Below are positions 29,110-40,331 of a stretch of 64,000 nucleotides of DNA, one piece after another. The stretch comes from Pectobacterium punjabense. GTDB taxonomy: Bacteria; Pseudomonadota; Gammaproteobacteria; Enterobacterales; Enterobacteriaceae. The stretch is from the NCBI RefSeq assembly GCF_012427845.1, contig NZ_CP038498.1, positions 1,860,001-1,924,000 of the forward strand, read 5' to 3'. How positions within the stretch are numbered: position 1 is the stretch's first letter; each line of letters begins with the position of its first letter. The notes beneath the pieces are model-generated. The model saw only the letters and a program-made list of their open reading frames with translations, was not told the origin of the DNA and searched no databases. The position numbers and the translations under genes were made by a program.

Positions 29110-29943
29110 CTATTTATTGTCAAATATTGATCGCGCGTACTGCCCCGGCGTGGCTGCTGTATATTGCACAAACGTTTTGTGAAAATGGCTTTGATCGCAG
29201 AAGCCGCTTTGATAGCTGGCATCAACGAGCGGCGTACCTTGTTTCATCAGCGATTTGGCATACTCAATACGCGCATTATTAAGGAATGCCATTGGTGTAA
29301 TGCCGGTATCGTGACGAAACTGCCGTACGATGGTTTCGCGGCGTAGATTCAGCTCATCTGCCAGCGTTTCCAGTGACGGGGATGCTTGCAAATTATTCAG
29401 CAGACGCTCGCGTACGTGCAGCGTTGTGGTTTGCAATGAGCGATGGGCTAATACGGGGTCTGGCAGGCAATATTGTCGCCAAATGGGCTCCAGCATCGTT
29501 TTTAGCTGGTTATCAGCTGACGTAATGTCTCCCCGGTACAGCAGAGCAATGATGCGCTGATAATGTATAAACAGCGCTGGATCGCGCAGTACGATACAGT
29601 TGCAACGCACGCTATCTGCCCGATAGCCACAATGCGTGGCGATCTGGTCGAGGCACCACTCAGCATCCAGATAAAGCATGTGGTAGCTGCGCGTTTTCCC
29701 TGGAAGCGGGTTACAGCTGTGCGGCTGCTGGGGATCGATAAAGATCAGATCGCCAATCTGTAGGTGATGTGTTTCGTTGCGGTAATGGCAAAGCGTTTCG
29801 CCGTGCTCGATCGCTCCAATCGAAAATTGTGCATGACTGTGTGTTTTATAGGCTTGGCGACTGTTGCGCGTGGTGCGGCTTTCAACATGGGGTAATCGTG
29901 AAGAAAACCAGTACGACTGGTTGATAGCATGAACTAAAGACAT
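29110..29943 (-). CDS. AraC-family regulator with cupin sensor
   Basis: A 277-residue regulator. The N-terminal half has the histidine-rich AraC_binding cupin pattern (KTHSHAQFSIGAIEHGE, DLIFIDPQQPHSCNP); the C-terminal half has two helix-turn-helix units (LETLADELNLRRETIVRQFR; PLVDASYQSGFCDQSHFHKTF). Regulators of this type are commonly next to LysE exporters, as here, and probably control export of the amino acid they sense. It is divergent from dinG. Confidence 0.9.
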   Translation of the reverse strand: MSLVHAINQSYWFSSRLPHVESRTTRNSRQAYKTHSHAQFSIGAIEHGETLCHYRNETHHLQIGDLIFIDPQQPHSCNPLPGKTRSYHMLYLDAEWCLDQIATHCGYRADSVRCNCIVLRDPALFIHYQRIIALLYRGDITSADNQLKTMLEPIWRQYCLPDPVLAHRSLQTTTLHVRERLLNNLQASPSLETLADELNLRRETIVRQFRHDTGITPMAFLNNARIEYAKSLMKQGTPLVDASYQSGFCDQSHFHKTFVQYTAATPGQYARSIFDNK

Positions 29944-30124
29944 AATTTACCGAAGCTATTGTTTACCGGAGATAGCGTTTACTGCTCATGGCAAGGACAG
30001 GGTTTTACCCTAATCGCTGGACGAAAGATTGTCGAGACCGGAATCATTGCGAACGTGATATCGGCTGACGCCGTCGGGCGTCTGTGGGACAATAGCGACC
30101 AGATTACACAAATATAGAGTATGC

Positions 30125-32224
30125 ATGACGCTGTCCCCCGCAATAAAATTGCAGATTGGTCAATGGTATAAGGCCCTGCAAGAGCAAATCCCGGATTTTA
30201 TTTCCCGCGTTCCCCAGCGACAGATGATTGCCGAAGTGGCGAAAACGTTGGCGGGTGATTACCCGCGCCATCTGGCTATTGAAGCACCCACTGGCGTCGG
30301 GAAAACGCTTTCTTACCTTATTCCAGGGATTGCTGTCGGGCGTGCGGAAGATAAAACGCTGGTGGTCAGCACCGCGAATGTGGCATTGCAGGATCAGATT
30401 TACAGCAAAGATTTGCCGTTGTTGCAGAAATTTATTCCTGAACTGAAATTTACCGCTGCATTTGGCCGTCGTCGGTATATTTGCCCGCGTAATTTGGCAA
30501 TGCTGGCGACCGATCCTGACGCGCAGGGGGATTTACCGCTCTTTCTGGATGATGAACGGCTGTCTGCCAGTAAGGAAGAAGAACGCGTCTGTGTAAAGCT
30601 TGAAAAAGCACTGCAAGGCCATGTCTGGGACGGGCTGCGTGATCATTATCAGGACTCGATTGATGATAGCCTGTGGCAGAAACTGTGTACGGACAAAGCG
30701 AACTGCCTTGCGCACAACTGTCATTATTACCGCGAGTGTCCGTTCTTCATCGCACGGCGTGAGATCGAACAGGCGGATGTCGTTGTCACCAACCATGCAC
30801 TGGTGATGGCGGCGATGGAAAGTGAGTCGGTACTTCCTCCCCCTAAGAATTTACTGCTGGTGCTTGATGAAGGGCACCATATTCCCGACGTTGCCCGCGA
30901 TACGCTGGAGATGTCCGGCGATATTCATCCTGCCTATATGATGGCGCAAATGGAACAATTGGTGCAGCTTATCGGGCAGTGTATGGCGCAATTCGCGCCA
31001 AAATCGCCACCGCGCCTCGCTAACAGTGAACGGCTAATCAGCCACTGTGAGGAGATCCGCGAATGTGTACTGTCTTTCTCGCAAATGTGCGCGCTGTTTT
31101 TGCCGCATGACGGGCAGGAAACAGAATACCGCTTTGCGATGGGCAAAATGCCCGATGAAATGCGTGAGCTCTGTGTGCGATTGTTCAAGCTGACCGATAC
31201 GCTACGAGCGTTGGTGGAGTATATGCTCAACGACCTCAGCGAAAAAACCGGCAAGCATGATGTGGTGCGGGTCTATCACGCGTTGCTGAAAATGAGCCGC
31301 CAGCAAGGCTACTTTGAGTCGATGAGCAAGCTATGGCGGCTGGCGGCGATGGAAAAATCGTCAAACGCACCGGTTTCTAAATGGATTACGCGGGAAATGC
31401 GTGATAACCAGCCACATCTTCACCTGCACTGCGCGGGAATTCGCGTCTGCGATCAGCTTGAAAGACTGCTGTGGAGTAAGGTGTCGCATGTGGTGGTGAC
31501 ATCGGCCACGTTGCGTTCGCTGAACAGCTTTGCGCGCATACAGGAACTTTCCGGTTTGGGCGAACAGGAAGGGGATACGTTTATTGCGCTGGATTCACCG
31601 TTCAATCACCGTGAACAAGGGCGTCTGGTCATTCCCAGGATGCGTTATGAACCACTAATGGAATCAGAAGCGCAGCATATTGCTGAAATGGCACAATTTT
31701 TCCGAGCGGAGTTAAAACAGGATAAGCATAAAGGTATGTTGATGCTGTTTGCCAGCCAACGTGCTATGCAACTCTTTCTGACGCAGGTCACCGATTTACG
31801 CCTGATGCTGCTGGTTCAGGGAGATAAGCCGCGTTACAGGCTGGTTGAGCTACACCGTCAGCGGGTACAAGAAGGCCAGACCAGTGTGCTGATTGGCTTA
31901 CAGTCGTTTGCGGAAGGGTTGGATCTGAAAGGGGAGCTACTTTCTCAGGTGCATATCCATAAAATCGCGTTTCCGCCCATCGACAGCCCGGTGATTTTGA
32001 CGGAAGGCGAATGGCTAAAAAGCCTCAAGCGGCACCCGTTTATCGTACAGAGTTTGCCCAGCGCGTCGTTTAATCTTATCCAACAAGTTGGGCGTCTTAT
32101 TCGTAGCCATGATTGCTTTGGTGAAATTGTCATTTATGACAGGCGATTGCTGACGAAAGGTTATGGTGCACAGCTGCTGGCGGCGCTGCCTGTCTTCCCG
32201 ATTGAACAGCGGGATATGCCATAA
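30125..32224 (+). CDS. dinG: ATP-dependent DNA helicase DinG
   Basis: A 699-residue XPD-like superfamily 2 helicase. Walker A EAPTGVGKTLSYL, the iron-sulfur cysteines in CTDKANCLAHNCHYYRECPF, the DEGH box (VLDEGHHIP), and helicase motifs QSFAEGLDLKGE and QQVGRLIRSH are present. DinG unwinds DNA and DNA-RNA structures and helps replication through transcription. It ends at FPIEQRDMP and lacks the basic C-terminal tail I recall in E. coli DinG. The ATG at 30125 gives the family N-terminus. No consensus LexA box was found upstream. Confidence 0.96.
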   Translation: MTLSPAIKLQIGQWYKALQEQIPDFISRVPQRQMIAEVAKTLAGDYPRHLAIEAPTGVGKTLSYLIPGIAVGRAEDKTLVVSTANVALQDQIYSKDLPLLQKFIPELKFTAAFGRRRYICPRNLAMLATDPDAQGDLPLFLDDERLSASKEEERVCVKLEKALQGHVWDGLRDHYQDSIDDSLWQKLCTDKANCLAHNCHYYRECPFFIARREIEQADVVVTNHALVMAAMESESVLPPPKNLLLVLDEGHHIPDVARDTLEMSGDIHPAYMMAQMEQLVQLIGQCMAQFAPKSPPRLANSERLISHCEEIRECVLSFSQMCALFLPHDGQETEYRFAMGKMPDEMRELCVRLFKLTDTLRALVEYMLNDLSEKTGKHDVVRVYHALLKMSRQQGYFESMSKLWRLAAMEKSSNAPVSKWITREMRDNQPHLHLHCAGIRVCDQLERLLWSKVSHVVVTSATLRSLNSFARIQELSGLGEQEGDTFIALDSPFNHREQGRLVIPRMRYEPLMESEAQHIAEMAQFFRAELKQDKHKGMLMLFASQRAMQLFLTQVTDLRLMLLVQGDKPRYRLVELHRQRVQEGQTSVLIGLQSFAEGLDLKGELLSQVHIHKIAFPPIDSPVILTEGEWLKSLKRHPFIVQSLPSASFNLIQQVGRLIRSHDCFGEIVIYDRRLLTKGYGAQLLAALPVFPIEQRDMP

Positions 32225-32234
32225 CAAATTCCGC

Positions 32235-34283
<2,049 letters not shown>

Positions 34284-34289
34284 TGTAGC

Positions 34290-34316
34290 AAGGACGGGGA
34301 TTTCCCCGTCCTTTTC
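34290..34316 (+). terminator. Terminator or attenuator between prtW and inh-prtDEF
   Basis: A perfect 11-bp stem (AAGGACGGGGA / TCCCCGTCCTT) with a 2-base gap is followed by TTC. Placed just after prtW and before the inhibitor and secretion genes, it would let only part of the transcripts continue, giving many protease molecules per exporter. Confidence 0.85.
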
Positions 34317-34337
34317 TGTTATCGAGTTGGGGCCACT

Positions 34338-34700
34338 ATGAAAAAGTTAATCATCGCGGCGCTGTTAAGTGCAATAAGCGGAGGATGTATGGCGAGTAGT
34401 TTGAAGTTGCCTTCAGCAAGTGAGCTAAGCGGCGTATGGCAATTGCGTGGCGGGGAACAGCAGTGCGAAGTCGTGCTGCACAATACGCCGTTACTGGATA
34501 ACACCTGGCGCTTTGAGGGCGACGCGCCGTGTTTAAAAGCGCTGTTATCCGATGTACCCGTAGGCTGGCGGCCGACGCCGGATGGTATCACGCTGACGAA
34601 AGAGCAGGGACAGTCCGTCGTGTTCTTTAGCAAGGAAAAAGAGGGTTATACGCTGACATTGCCTGATGGCAGTACACGGACGATGCACAAACAGCCCTGA
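34338..34700 (+). CDS. inh: Periplasmic metalloprotease inhibitor Inh
   Basis: A 120-residue protein with a signal peptide ([20 protein letters not shown]) and an AprI/Inh lipocalin-like barrel, with two conserved cysteines (QQCEVVL and APCLKAL) expected to form a disulfide. Inh binds the protease active site and protects the periplasm from escaped enzyme. It lies 54 bases after prtW and 17 bases before prtD. Confidence 0.93.
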   Translation: MKKLIIAALLSAISGGCMASSLKLPSASELSGVWQLRGGEQQCEVVLHNTPLLDNTWRFEGDAPCLKALLSDVPVGWRPTPDGITLTKEQGQSVVFFSKEKEGYTLTLPDGSTRTMHKQP

Positions 34701-34717
34701 CAGGAGAGGCAAACGCA

Positions 34718-36445
34718 GTGAGTCAACTATCAAATAAGGAACGTTCGTTGTTGAGCATATTGCGTCCTTTCCGGCGCAGCTTTTGGAGCATTGGGATTTT
34801 CAGCGCCATCGTTAATCTACTGATGCTGTCGCCTTCTCTCTATATGCTTCAGGTTTACGATCGTGTACTGGCTTCAGGGAATGGTACGACCTTGCTGATG
34901 CTCACCCTGCTGATTGCTGGTCTGGGTATATTCATGGCGGCGCTCGAATGGGTGCGGAGTCTGGTTGTCGTTCGGCTCGGTACGCGGATCGATCTACAGT
35001 TGAATCAACAGGTCTTCAACGCCGCGTTTGAACGCAATCTCGAGGCTGGCGAGGCAAAAGCGGGTCAGGCACTGAACGATCTCACGCTATTACGGCAGTT
35101 TATTACGGGCAATTCACTGTTTGCTTTCTTCGATATTCCCTGGTTTCCCTTCTTTTTACTCGTGCTGTTCCTGATCCATCCGGTTCTCGGCTTTCTGGCG
35201 TTAGGGGGAACGGTAGTTCTGCTGCTGCTGGCATGGCTAAATCAGTCTCTCACCACGTCGCCGTTGGAAGAAGCAAACCATGAAGCGCTACAGGCGACCC
35301 ATCTTGCGGATACGCAGTTGCGTAATGCCGAAGTCATTGAATCAATGGGGATGCTGCCTAACTTACGTCGGCGCTGGTTGGGACAACATTATCGCTTTAT
35401 TACCCTGCAAAATCTGGCGAGCGAACGAGCCGCAGTTGTTGGTGCTGCGTCAAAACATGCGCGCATTTTTCTGCAATCGCTGATGCTCGGCGTGGGGGCG
35501 ATGTTAGCGATTAAGGGTGAAATCACACCGGGCATGATGATTGCTGGGTCAATTCTTGTCGGACGTGTGCTGAGCCCTATCGATCAGTTTATCGGTATCT
35601 GGAAGCCGTTGAGCAGCGCGCGGCAGGCTTGGCATCGCTTGAATCGAATTATGACGGCGTATCCGCCCAAAGCGGAGGCGATGGCGCTGCCCGCACCAGT
35701 GGGCCAGCTTAGCGTCGAAAATGTTTTATTACAGACGCCGCAAGGGGCATCAAGATTGCAGGATATCCATTTCTCGCTTCAGGCAGGCGAAACGCTGGCG
35801 ATTTTGGGCGCATCGGGTTCAGGTAAATCTACGCTGGCGCGTCTGCTGGTTGCGACGCAAACACCGACGCGTGGCAAGGTTCGACTGGATGGTGCCGATC
35901 TCAGTCAGGTAGATAAAACGGCGTTTGGCCCGGCAATGGGCTATCTGCCACAGGATGTGCGGCTGTTTAAAGGCACGCTAGCGGAGAATATTTCCCGCTT
36001 TGGCGAGCATGACGCGGAAAAGATTGTCGCAGCGGCGAAGCTGGCTGGCGTCCACGAAATGATTCTTAGCCAGCCACAGGGATATGACACGCCTCTTGGG
36101 GCTGACGGCAACGGGCTGTCGGGCGGGCAACGACAGCGTATCGCGCTGGCACGTGCGATATATGGCGATCCCTGCCTGCTGGTACTCGATGAGCCAAACT
36201 CCAGCCTTGACAACGAAGGTGAAGTTGCGCTGGCACAGGCGATATCGCACCTTCAGAAGCGAGGAGCGACGGTGGTGTTGATTACGCATCGTCCTGCATT
36301 AACCACGCTGGCGCATAAAATCCTGGTTCTTAACCAAGGCAGACAGCAGCGTTTTGGGCCTGCGCGCGACATTCTAAGCGAATTGCAGCCGCGTCGTGCC
36401 GCCAACCAAGCACAAATGACACCTTCTGCCGCTGTCCAGCAGTAA
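34718..36445 (+). CDS. prtD: Type I secretion ABC transporter PrtD
   Basis: A 575-residue exporter: N-terminal transmembrane domain with about six helices (roughly residues 20-300), then an ATPase domain with Walker [10 protein letters not shown], signature LSGGQRQR and Walker [14 protein letters not shown]. It lacks a C39 peptidase domain, as expected for RTX protease exporters. It energises transport of PrtW from cytoplasm to outside in one step. It starts with GTG, with AGGAGAGG upstream. Confidence 0.96.
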   Translation: MSQLSNKERSLLSILRPFRRSFWSIGIFSAIVNLLMLSPSLYMLQVYDRVLASGNGTTLLMLTLLIAGLGIFMAALEWVRSLVVVRLGTRIDLQLNQQVFNAAFERNLEAGEAKAGQALNDLTLLRQFITGNSLFAFFDIPWFPFFLLVLFLIHPVLGFLALGGTVVLLLLAWLNQSLTTSPLEEANHEALQATHLADTQLRNAEVIESMGMLPNLRRRWLGQHYRFITLQNLASERAAVVGAASKHARIFLQSLMLGVGAMLAIKGEITPGMMIAGSILVGRVLSPIDQFIGIWKPLSSARQAWHRLNRIMTAYPPKAEAMALPAPVGQLSVENVLLQTPQGASRLQDIHFSLQAGETLAILGASGSGKSTLARLLVATQTPTRGKVRLDGADLSQVDKTAFGPAMGYLPQDVRLFKGTLAENISRFGEHDAEKIVAAAKLAGVHEMILSQPQGYDTPLGADGNGLSGGQRQRIALARAIYGDPCLLVLDEPNSSLDNEGEVALAQAISHLQKRGATVVLITHRPALTTLAHKILVLNQGRQQRFGPARDILSELQPRRAANQAQMTPSAAVQQ

Positions 36446-36473
36446 CAGGGAATGAGAGAAAACAGGGAATGAC

Positions 36474-37802
36474 ATGTCCGCATCTGAAATAAGCGAAGAG
36501 AATATGAACCAGATGGCGCGGCGCGATGAAAAACGTGCCGTGCGTTTGGGATGGTTGCTAGTGCTTGCCGGGTTCGGCGGCTTTCTCCTGTGGGCGCTAT
36601 TTGCTCCGTTGGATAAGGGGGTTATGGTAAATGGCAGCGTCGTGATCTCCGGCAATCGCAAAGTTGTTCAGCACAATCAGGGCGGTATCGTCGATAAAAT
36701 TCAGGTTAAAGATGGCGACAAGGTGGAGGTCGGTCAGATTTTGTTAACGCTGAATGAGGTTGATGCACGTTCGGCAAGTGAGGGTCTGGATGGTCAGTAT
36801 TTACAGTTAGTCGCGCGGGAAGGTCGGCTGCTTGCTGAACAGCAGCGTCTGAATGACATGGTGTTGACGCCCCGTCTGCAACCGCTAGCGGAAAGGCCAG
36901 AGATGAACGCGATTACGGCATTGCAGCGCGATTTACTGCACAGCCGCCAGCAGTCGCTCAAGCTTGAAGCGGAAGGAATGCGCACAAGTATTGCGGGTAT
37001 GGAGGCATCGCTAAGCGCCCAGCATCAGGTGATAGCCAGCAAGCAGAAGCAGCGGGAAACGCTGGAACAACAGCTACAAGGGTTACGTTCACTGGCGGCG
37101 GAAAATTATGTGCCGCGCAACAAAATGCTGGAGAACGAACGTCTGCTGGCGCAGCTTAACGGTGATATCGCACAGTTGGCGGGAGATATTAATCGCACCC
37201 GACGTGACATTGAGCAACAGACGCTGCTGATTGCACAACGCCAACAAGAATATGACAAAGAAGTAAACGGTGAGCTGGCGGAAGTCCAGGCACTGCTGAG
37301 CGATGTGGGTAGCAAGAAGGAAAAAGCCGACTTCAATCTGGCGAATATCCAGATGAGAGCGCCTGTTTCCGGGACGGTGGTCGGGTTGAAAGTCTTTACT
37401 GAAGGCGGTGTTATTGCGCCGGGACAGACGCTTCTGGAGATCGTACCGGACGATCAGCCTCTACAGGTTGATGCTCGCCTGCCCGTTGAATTAGTCGATA
37501 AAGTCTGGCCAGGGTTAGCCGTTGAGCTTCAGTTCGTTGCGTTTAACCAAAGCACCACGCCGCGCGTAGCGGGAACCGTTGAACTGCTGTCCGCCGATCG
37601 CCTGCTGGATGAACGAGACGGCTCTCCCTATTACAGCCTGCGCGTGATGGTGGATGATGCAGGGAAACGTGCTCTGGAGGGGCTGGAAGTCAAACCCGGC
37701 ATGCCGGTACAGGGGTTTGTCCGTACCGGAGAACGGTCATTCGTCAATTATCTATTTAAGCCTTTAATGGATCGCCTGCATCTGGCACTAACGGAAGAGT
37801 AA
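36474..37802 (+). CDS. prtE: Type I secretion membrane-fusion protein PrtE
   Basis: A 442-residue HlyD-family adaptor. One inner-membrane helix (LGWLLVLAGFGGFLLWALFAPL, about 22-43) is followed by a split biotinyl-lipoyl domain (NRKVVQHNQGGIVDKIQV; IQMRAPVSGTVVGLKV), a long coiled coil (about 110-280) and a beta-barrel with PGMPVQGFVRTGERS. It bridges PrtD to PrtF across the periplasm. It begins 28 bases after prtD. Confidence 0.96.
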   Translation: MSASEISEENMNQMARRDEKRAVRLGWLLVLAGFGGFLLWALFAPLDKGVMVNGSVVISGNRKVVQHNQGGIVDKIQVKDGDKVEVGQILLTLNEVDARSASEGLDGQYLQLVAREGRLLAEQQRLNDMVLTPRLQPLAERPEMNAITALQRDLLHSRQQSLKLEAEGMRTSIAGMEASLSAQHQVIASKQKQRETLEQQLQGLRSLAAENYVPRNKMLENERLLAQLNGDIAQLAGDINRTRRDIEQQTLLIAQRQQEYDKEVNGELAEVQALLSDVGSKKEKADFNLANIQMRAPVSGTVVGLKVFTEGGVIAPGQTLLEIVPDDQPLQVDARLPVELVDKVWPGLAVELQFVAFNQSTTPRVAGTVELLSADRLLDERDGSPYYSLRVMVDDAGKRALEGLEVKPGMPVQGFVRTGERSFVNYLFKPLMDRLHLALTEE

Positions 37803-37804
37803 TC

Positions 37805-39172
37805 ATGCAAAGGATCGCGATAATCGTGCTGTTTGGGTTCCTTTCCTCAGGCGCTGACGCATTAGGGCTGCTTGATGCCTGGGAGTTGGCGCTGCGCAAT
37901 GACGCCCAGTTTCGTGCGGCGGGGTTTGAGCGAGCAGCCGGTCAGGAAGAGGAAACAATCGGGCGTGCTAATCTGCTCCCGAATCTCCAATATGGCTATA
38001 GTGCCAACAGTAGCCACTCCAAAGTCACCCAAACGGATAGCTTCACCGACAACACGTTAAAACGCGATTATAACAGCTACACGTCGACGCTCTCGCTGCG
38101 TCAGCCGCTGCTGGACTATGCGGCCTGGGCACGTTATCAGCAAGGCGTTGCCCGTACGTTGATGGCCGATCAGCGTTTTCGCGATCGCAGTCAGGATCTG
38201 ATGGTACGGCTTTATAAAGCCTGGAGTAGTGCGCTGCTAGCGCAGGAAAAACTGCAATTGCTGGATGCACAGCAGCGAGCGTATCACGAACAACTGGCGC
38301 TGAATAAACGCCTCTTGCTGGCGGGCGAAGGGACCTTAACGGACGTGCGAGAAACGGAAGCGCGTTTTACGCTGATTGAGGCACAGCGCATTGAGCAGCA
38401 GGATAATCTGGATGCCGCGATTACCGATCTGGAAAATATGACAGGCACAACGCTGGATATTACAGCGCTACACCCTCTGACGCTCACGCAACTGCCGTCT
38501 GCGGAGTCAGGTAAGCAGACGTTAGCGCAATGGCGCGATCTTGCCGTGCAGCACAACGCAAAACTAGCAACACAGCGCGAAGGGCTGACCGTCAGCCGTT
38601 ATGAAATCGAACGCAGTCGAGCTGGCCATTTACCGACGCTGTCGCTGGTGGCATCGTCGCGCAATAGCCGTTCGGAAAGTGAATATAACTACAATCAGAA
38701 ATACGACACACAGAGCGTTGGTTTGCAGTTGAATGTCCCGCTTTATTCCGGTGGCTCCGTCTCGGCATCGATGCGGCAGGCGGCGGCGGAATATCAGCAA
38801 AGCCAGGCAGAGTTGGACGATCAAACCAAGCAAACATTGGCGGAGTTGAAAAAATATTACAATCTGTACAATAACGGTTCGGCGAAAATCAAAGCCTGGC
38901 AAATGACGACCTCGTCGGCGCAAGAAGCGGTCAACGCCACGCGGTTGAGTGTTGCAGGCGGAGAACGTATCAATCTGGATATTCTGCTGGCCGAACAGGA
39001 TTGGTATAACGCCCGACGAGAGCTGGCGGAAGCGAAATACAGCTGGCTTCAGGCATGGCTATTACTGCGCTATACGGCGGGTACGCTGAACGAGAAAGAT
39101 ATTCTGGAACTGGCGGCCCGGTTTCAGCCCGCGACAAATTCCTTAGGCAATAGCAAGGTAATGAGAAACTAA
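37805..39172 (+). CDS. prtF: Type I secretion outer-membrane protein PrtF (TolC family)
   Basis: A 455-residue TolC-like channel with a signal peptide ending near SSGADA. Two repeats of the outer membrane efflux protein domain are seen, with the typical SLRQPLLDYAAWARY and LQLNVPLYSGGSVSA strand segments and long helices between. Three copies form the outer-membrane and periplasmic tunnel for PrtW. It lies 2 bases after prtE. No clear terminator follows before the tail cluster. Confidence 0.96.
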   Translation: MQRIAIIVLFGFLSSGADALGLLDAWELALRNDAQFRAAGFERAAGQEEETIGRANLLPNLQYGYSANSSHSKVTQTDSFTDNTLKRDYNSYTSTLSLRQPLLDYAAWARYQQGVARTLMADQRFRDRSQDLMVRLYKAWSSALLAQEKLQLLDAQQRAYHEQLALNKRLLLAGEGTLTDVRETEARFTLIEAQRIEQQDNLDAAITDLENMTGTTLDITALHPLTLTQLPSAESGKQTLAQWRDLAVQHNAKLATQREGLTVSRYEIERSRAGHLPTLSLVASSRNSRSESEYNYNQKYDTQSVGLQLNVPLYSGGSVSASMRQAAAEYQQSQAELDDQTKQTLAELKKYYNLYNNGSAKIKAWQMTTSSAQEAVNATRLSVAGGERINLDILLAEQDWYNARRELAEAKYSWLQAWLLLRYTAGTLNEKDILELAARFQPATNSLGNSKVMRN

Positions 39173-39360
39173 AATAGAAATGAAAACCATATTCGGCTAA
39201 AGAGGTATGATTTTTATGTTGCCGTAAAAGCAGCACAAGTTTGATATGAAGCCTGATGTGTATGTATGACGAATATAAATGGTTCAATTTTGTGGGATCT
39301 TGCGCCTCAATAATACTTAAACTCCTTTAAAATCATAAAACATCCTCATTTTGCATAATG

Positions 39361-39388
39361 GCCTCCATTCTTATCAGGAGGCTTTATT
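39361..39388 (+). promoter_or_regulatory. Hairpin covering the ribosome site of the first tail-cluster gene
   Basis: GCCTCC (39361-39366) pairs perfectly with GGAGGC (39377-39382), and the latter contains the GGAGG Shine-Dalgarno of the GTG start at 39389. In RNA the ribosome site would be hidden in a 6-bp stem with a 10-base loop. This could limit translation of the holin-like gene until the stem opens. Confidence 0.5.
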
Positions 39389-39718
39389 GTGAAAAAAATC
39401 AAAAAACCGCGTCTTACCGGCTGGATTGTGACATCGGCTTTTCTCTTTGCTGTTATCGGACTGATTTCACCGCAGCAGCTTCCCGTAACCGTCTATAAGC
39501 TCTCGCTTATCTCACTCGCCGCCGTATTAGGCTATTGGTTGGATCGCTCGCTGTTTCCTAAAGCGCGTCCCGGTTTGTTCCTTGAACAAGGTGATGAGCC
39601 TGTGCCACGTGGACGTTTTCCTGTTCGGGATGGCCACCATACCGTATTTGCCGCTGCAATGTTACGACGAGCGTTGATTGTGTCAGCTGTGTGCATCGGC
39701 GTAGCGATGGGGTTGTGA
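39389..39718 (+). CDS. Holin-like phage membrane protein
   Basis: A 109-residue protein with a basic N-terminus and three hydrophobic segments (WIVTSAFLFAVIGLI, LSLISLAAVLGYWL, LIVSAVCIGVAMGL). This layout, and its place just before a muralytic enzyme and a Rz/Rz1 pair, indicate a holin that permeabilises the inner membrane to start lysis. It starts with GTG and its ribosome site is in a hairpin. It heads the tail-cluster lysis cassette. Confidence 0.75.
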   Translation: MKKIKKPRLTGWIVTSAFLFAVIGLISPQQLPVTVYKLSLISLAAVLGYWLDRSLFPKARPGLFLEQGDEPVPRGRFPVRDGHHTVFAAAMLRRALIVSAVCIGVAMGL

Positions 39719-39719
39719 T

Positions 39720-40331
39720 ATGCGACATCTTCTCATCACGCTGCTTGTTAGCCCGATGCTTTTTAGCGCAACGGTCTGCGCTGACACAATCCCTCGCGCC
39801 GCGCAGGCGTATCGCAGTGATGTGATCCGCAGCGCACGGCTGGATTGGGGCATGAATGCCCCGATTGCTGACTTTGCGGCACAGTTGCATCAGGAAAGCG
39901 GTTGGAATCCACGGGCGGTTTCTCCCGTTGGTGCGCAAGGGCTGGCGCAGTTTATGCCGACCACTGCCGACTGGTTTAGCGGTATCGTTCCTGAGCTTCG
40001 TGCAAATCAACCGTTTAATCCTGCCTGGGCGATCCGTGCGCTGACGGGCTACGATCGCTGGCTGTGGACGCGAATCAGCGCCAGCAACGACTGCGAACGC
40101 ATGGCAATGACCCTGTCGTCCTACAATGGCGGGCTTGGCTGGTTACAGCGTGATAAGCAACGCGCGAAGATCGCCGATAAGGACATACTTCGTTGGTTCG
40201 ATCATGTAGAAACTGTCAATGCAGGACGTAGCGCCGCCAACTGGCGTGAGAACCGTCATTATCCCGACCGCATTTTGCATCAGTTGGCACCACGCTATCT
40301 GAGCTGGGGGAGGGCGAGTTGTGTGGAATAA
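39720..40331 (+). CDS. Phage-type lytic transglycosylase (endolysin role)
   Basis: A 203-residue SLT-like lytic transglycosylase. A signal peptide (ends near SATVCA) is followed by the catalytic region LHQESGWNPRAVSPVGAQG (Glu in QES), LAQFMPTT and SSYNGGLGW, all family motifs. It cleaves peptidoglycan to release assembled particles. The signal peptide means that it can reach the periplasm by Sec, with the holin setting timing. It lies 1 base after the holin-like gene. Confidence 0.88.
   Translation: MRHLLITLLVSPMLFSATVCADTIPRAAQAYRSDVIRSARLDWGMNAPIADFAAQLHQESGWNPRAVSPVGAQGLAQFMPTTADWFSGIVPELRANQPFNPAWAIRALTGYDRWLWTRISASNDCERMAMTLSSYNGGLGWLQRDKQRAKIADKDILRWFDHVETVNAGRSAANWRENRHYPDRILHQLAPRYLSWGRASCVE

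Noticed and set aside
29944..30124. LexA box upstream of dinG
   Set aside because: dinG is SOS-controlled in E. coli, but I find no CTGT-N8-ACAG here; the closest stretch has wrong spacing.
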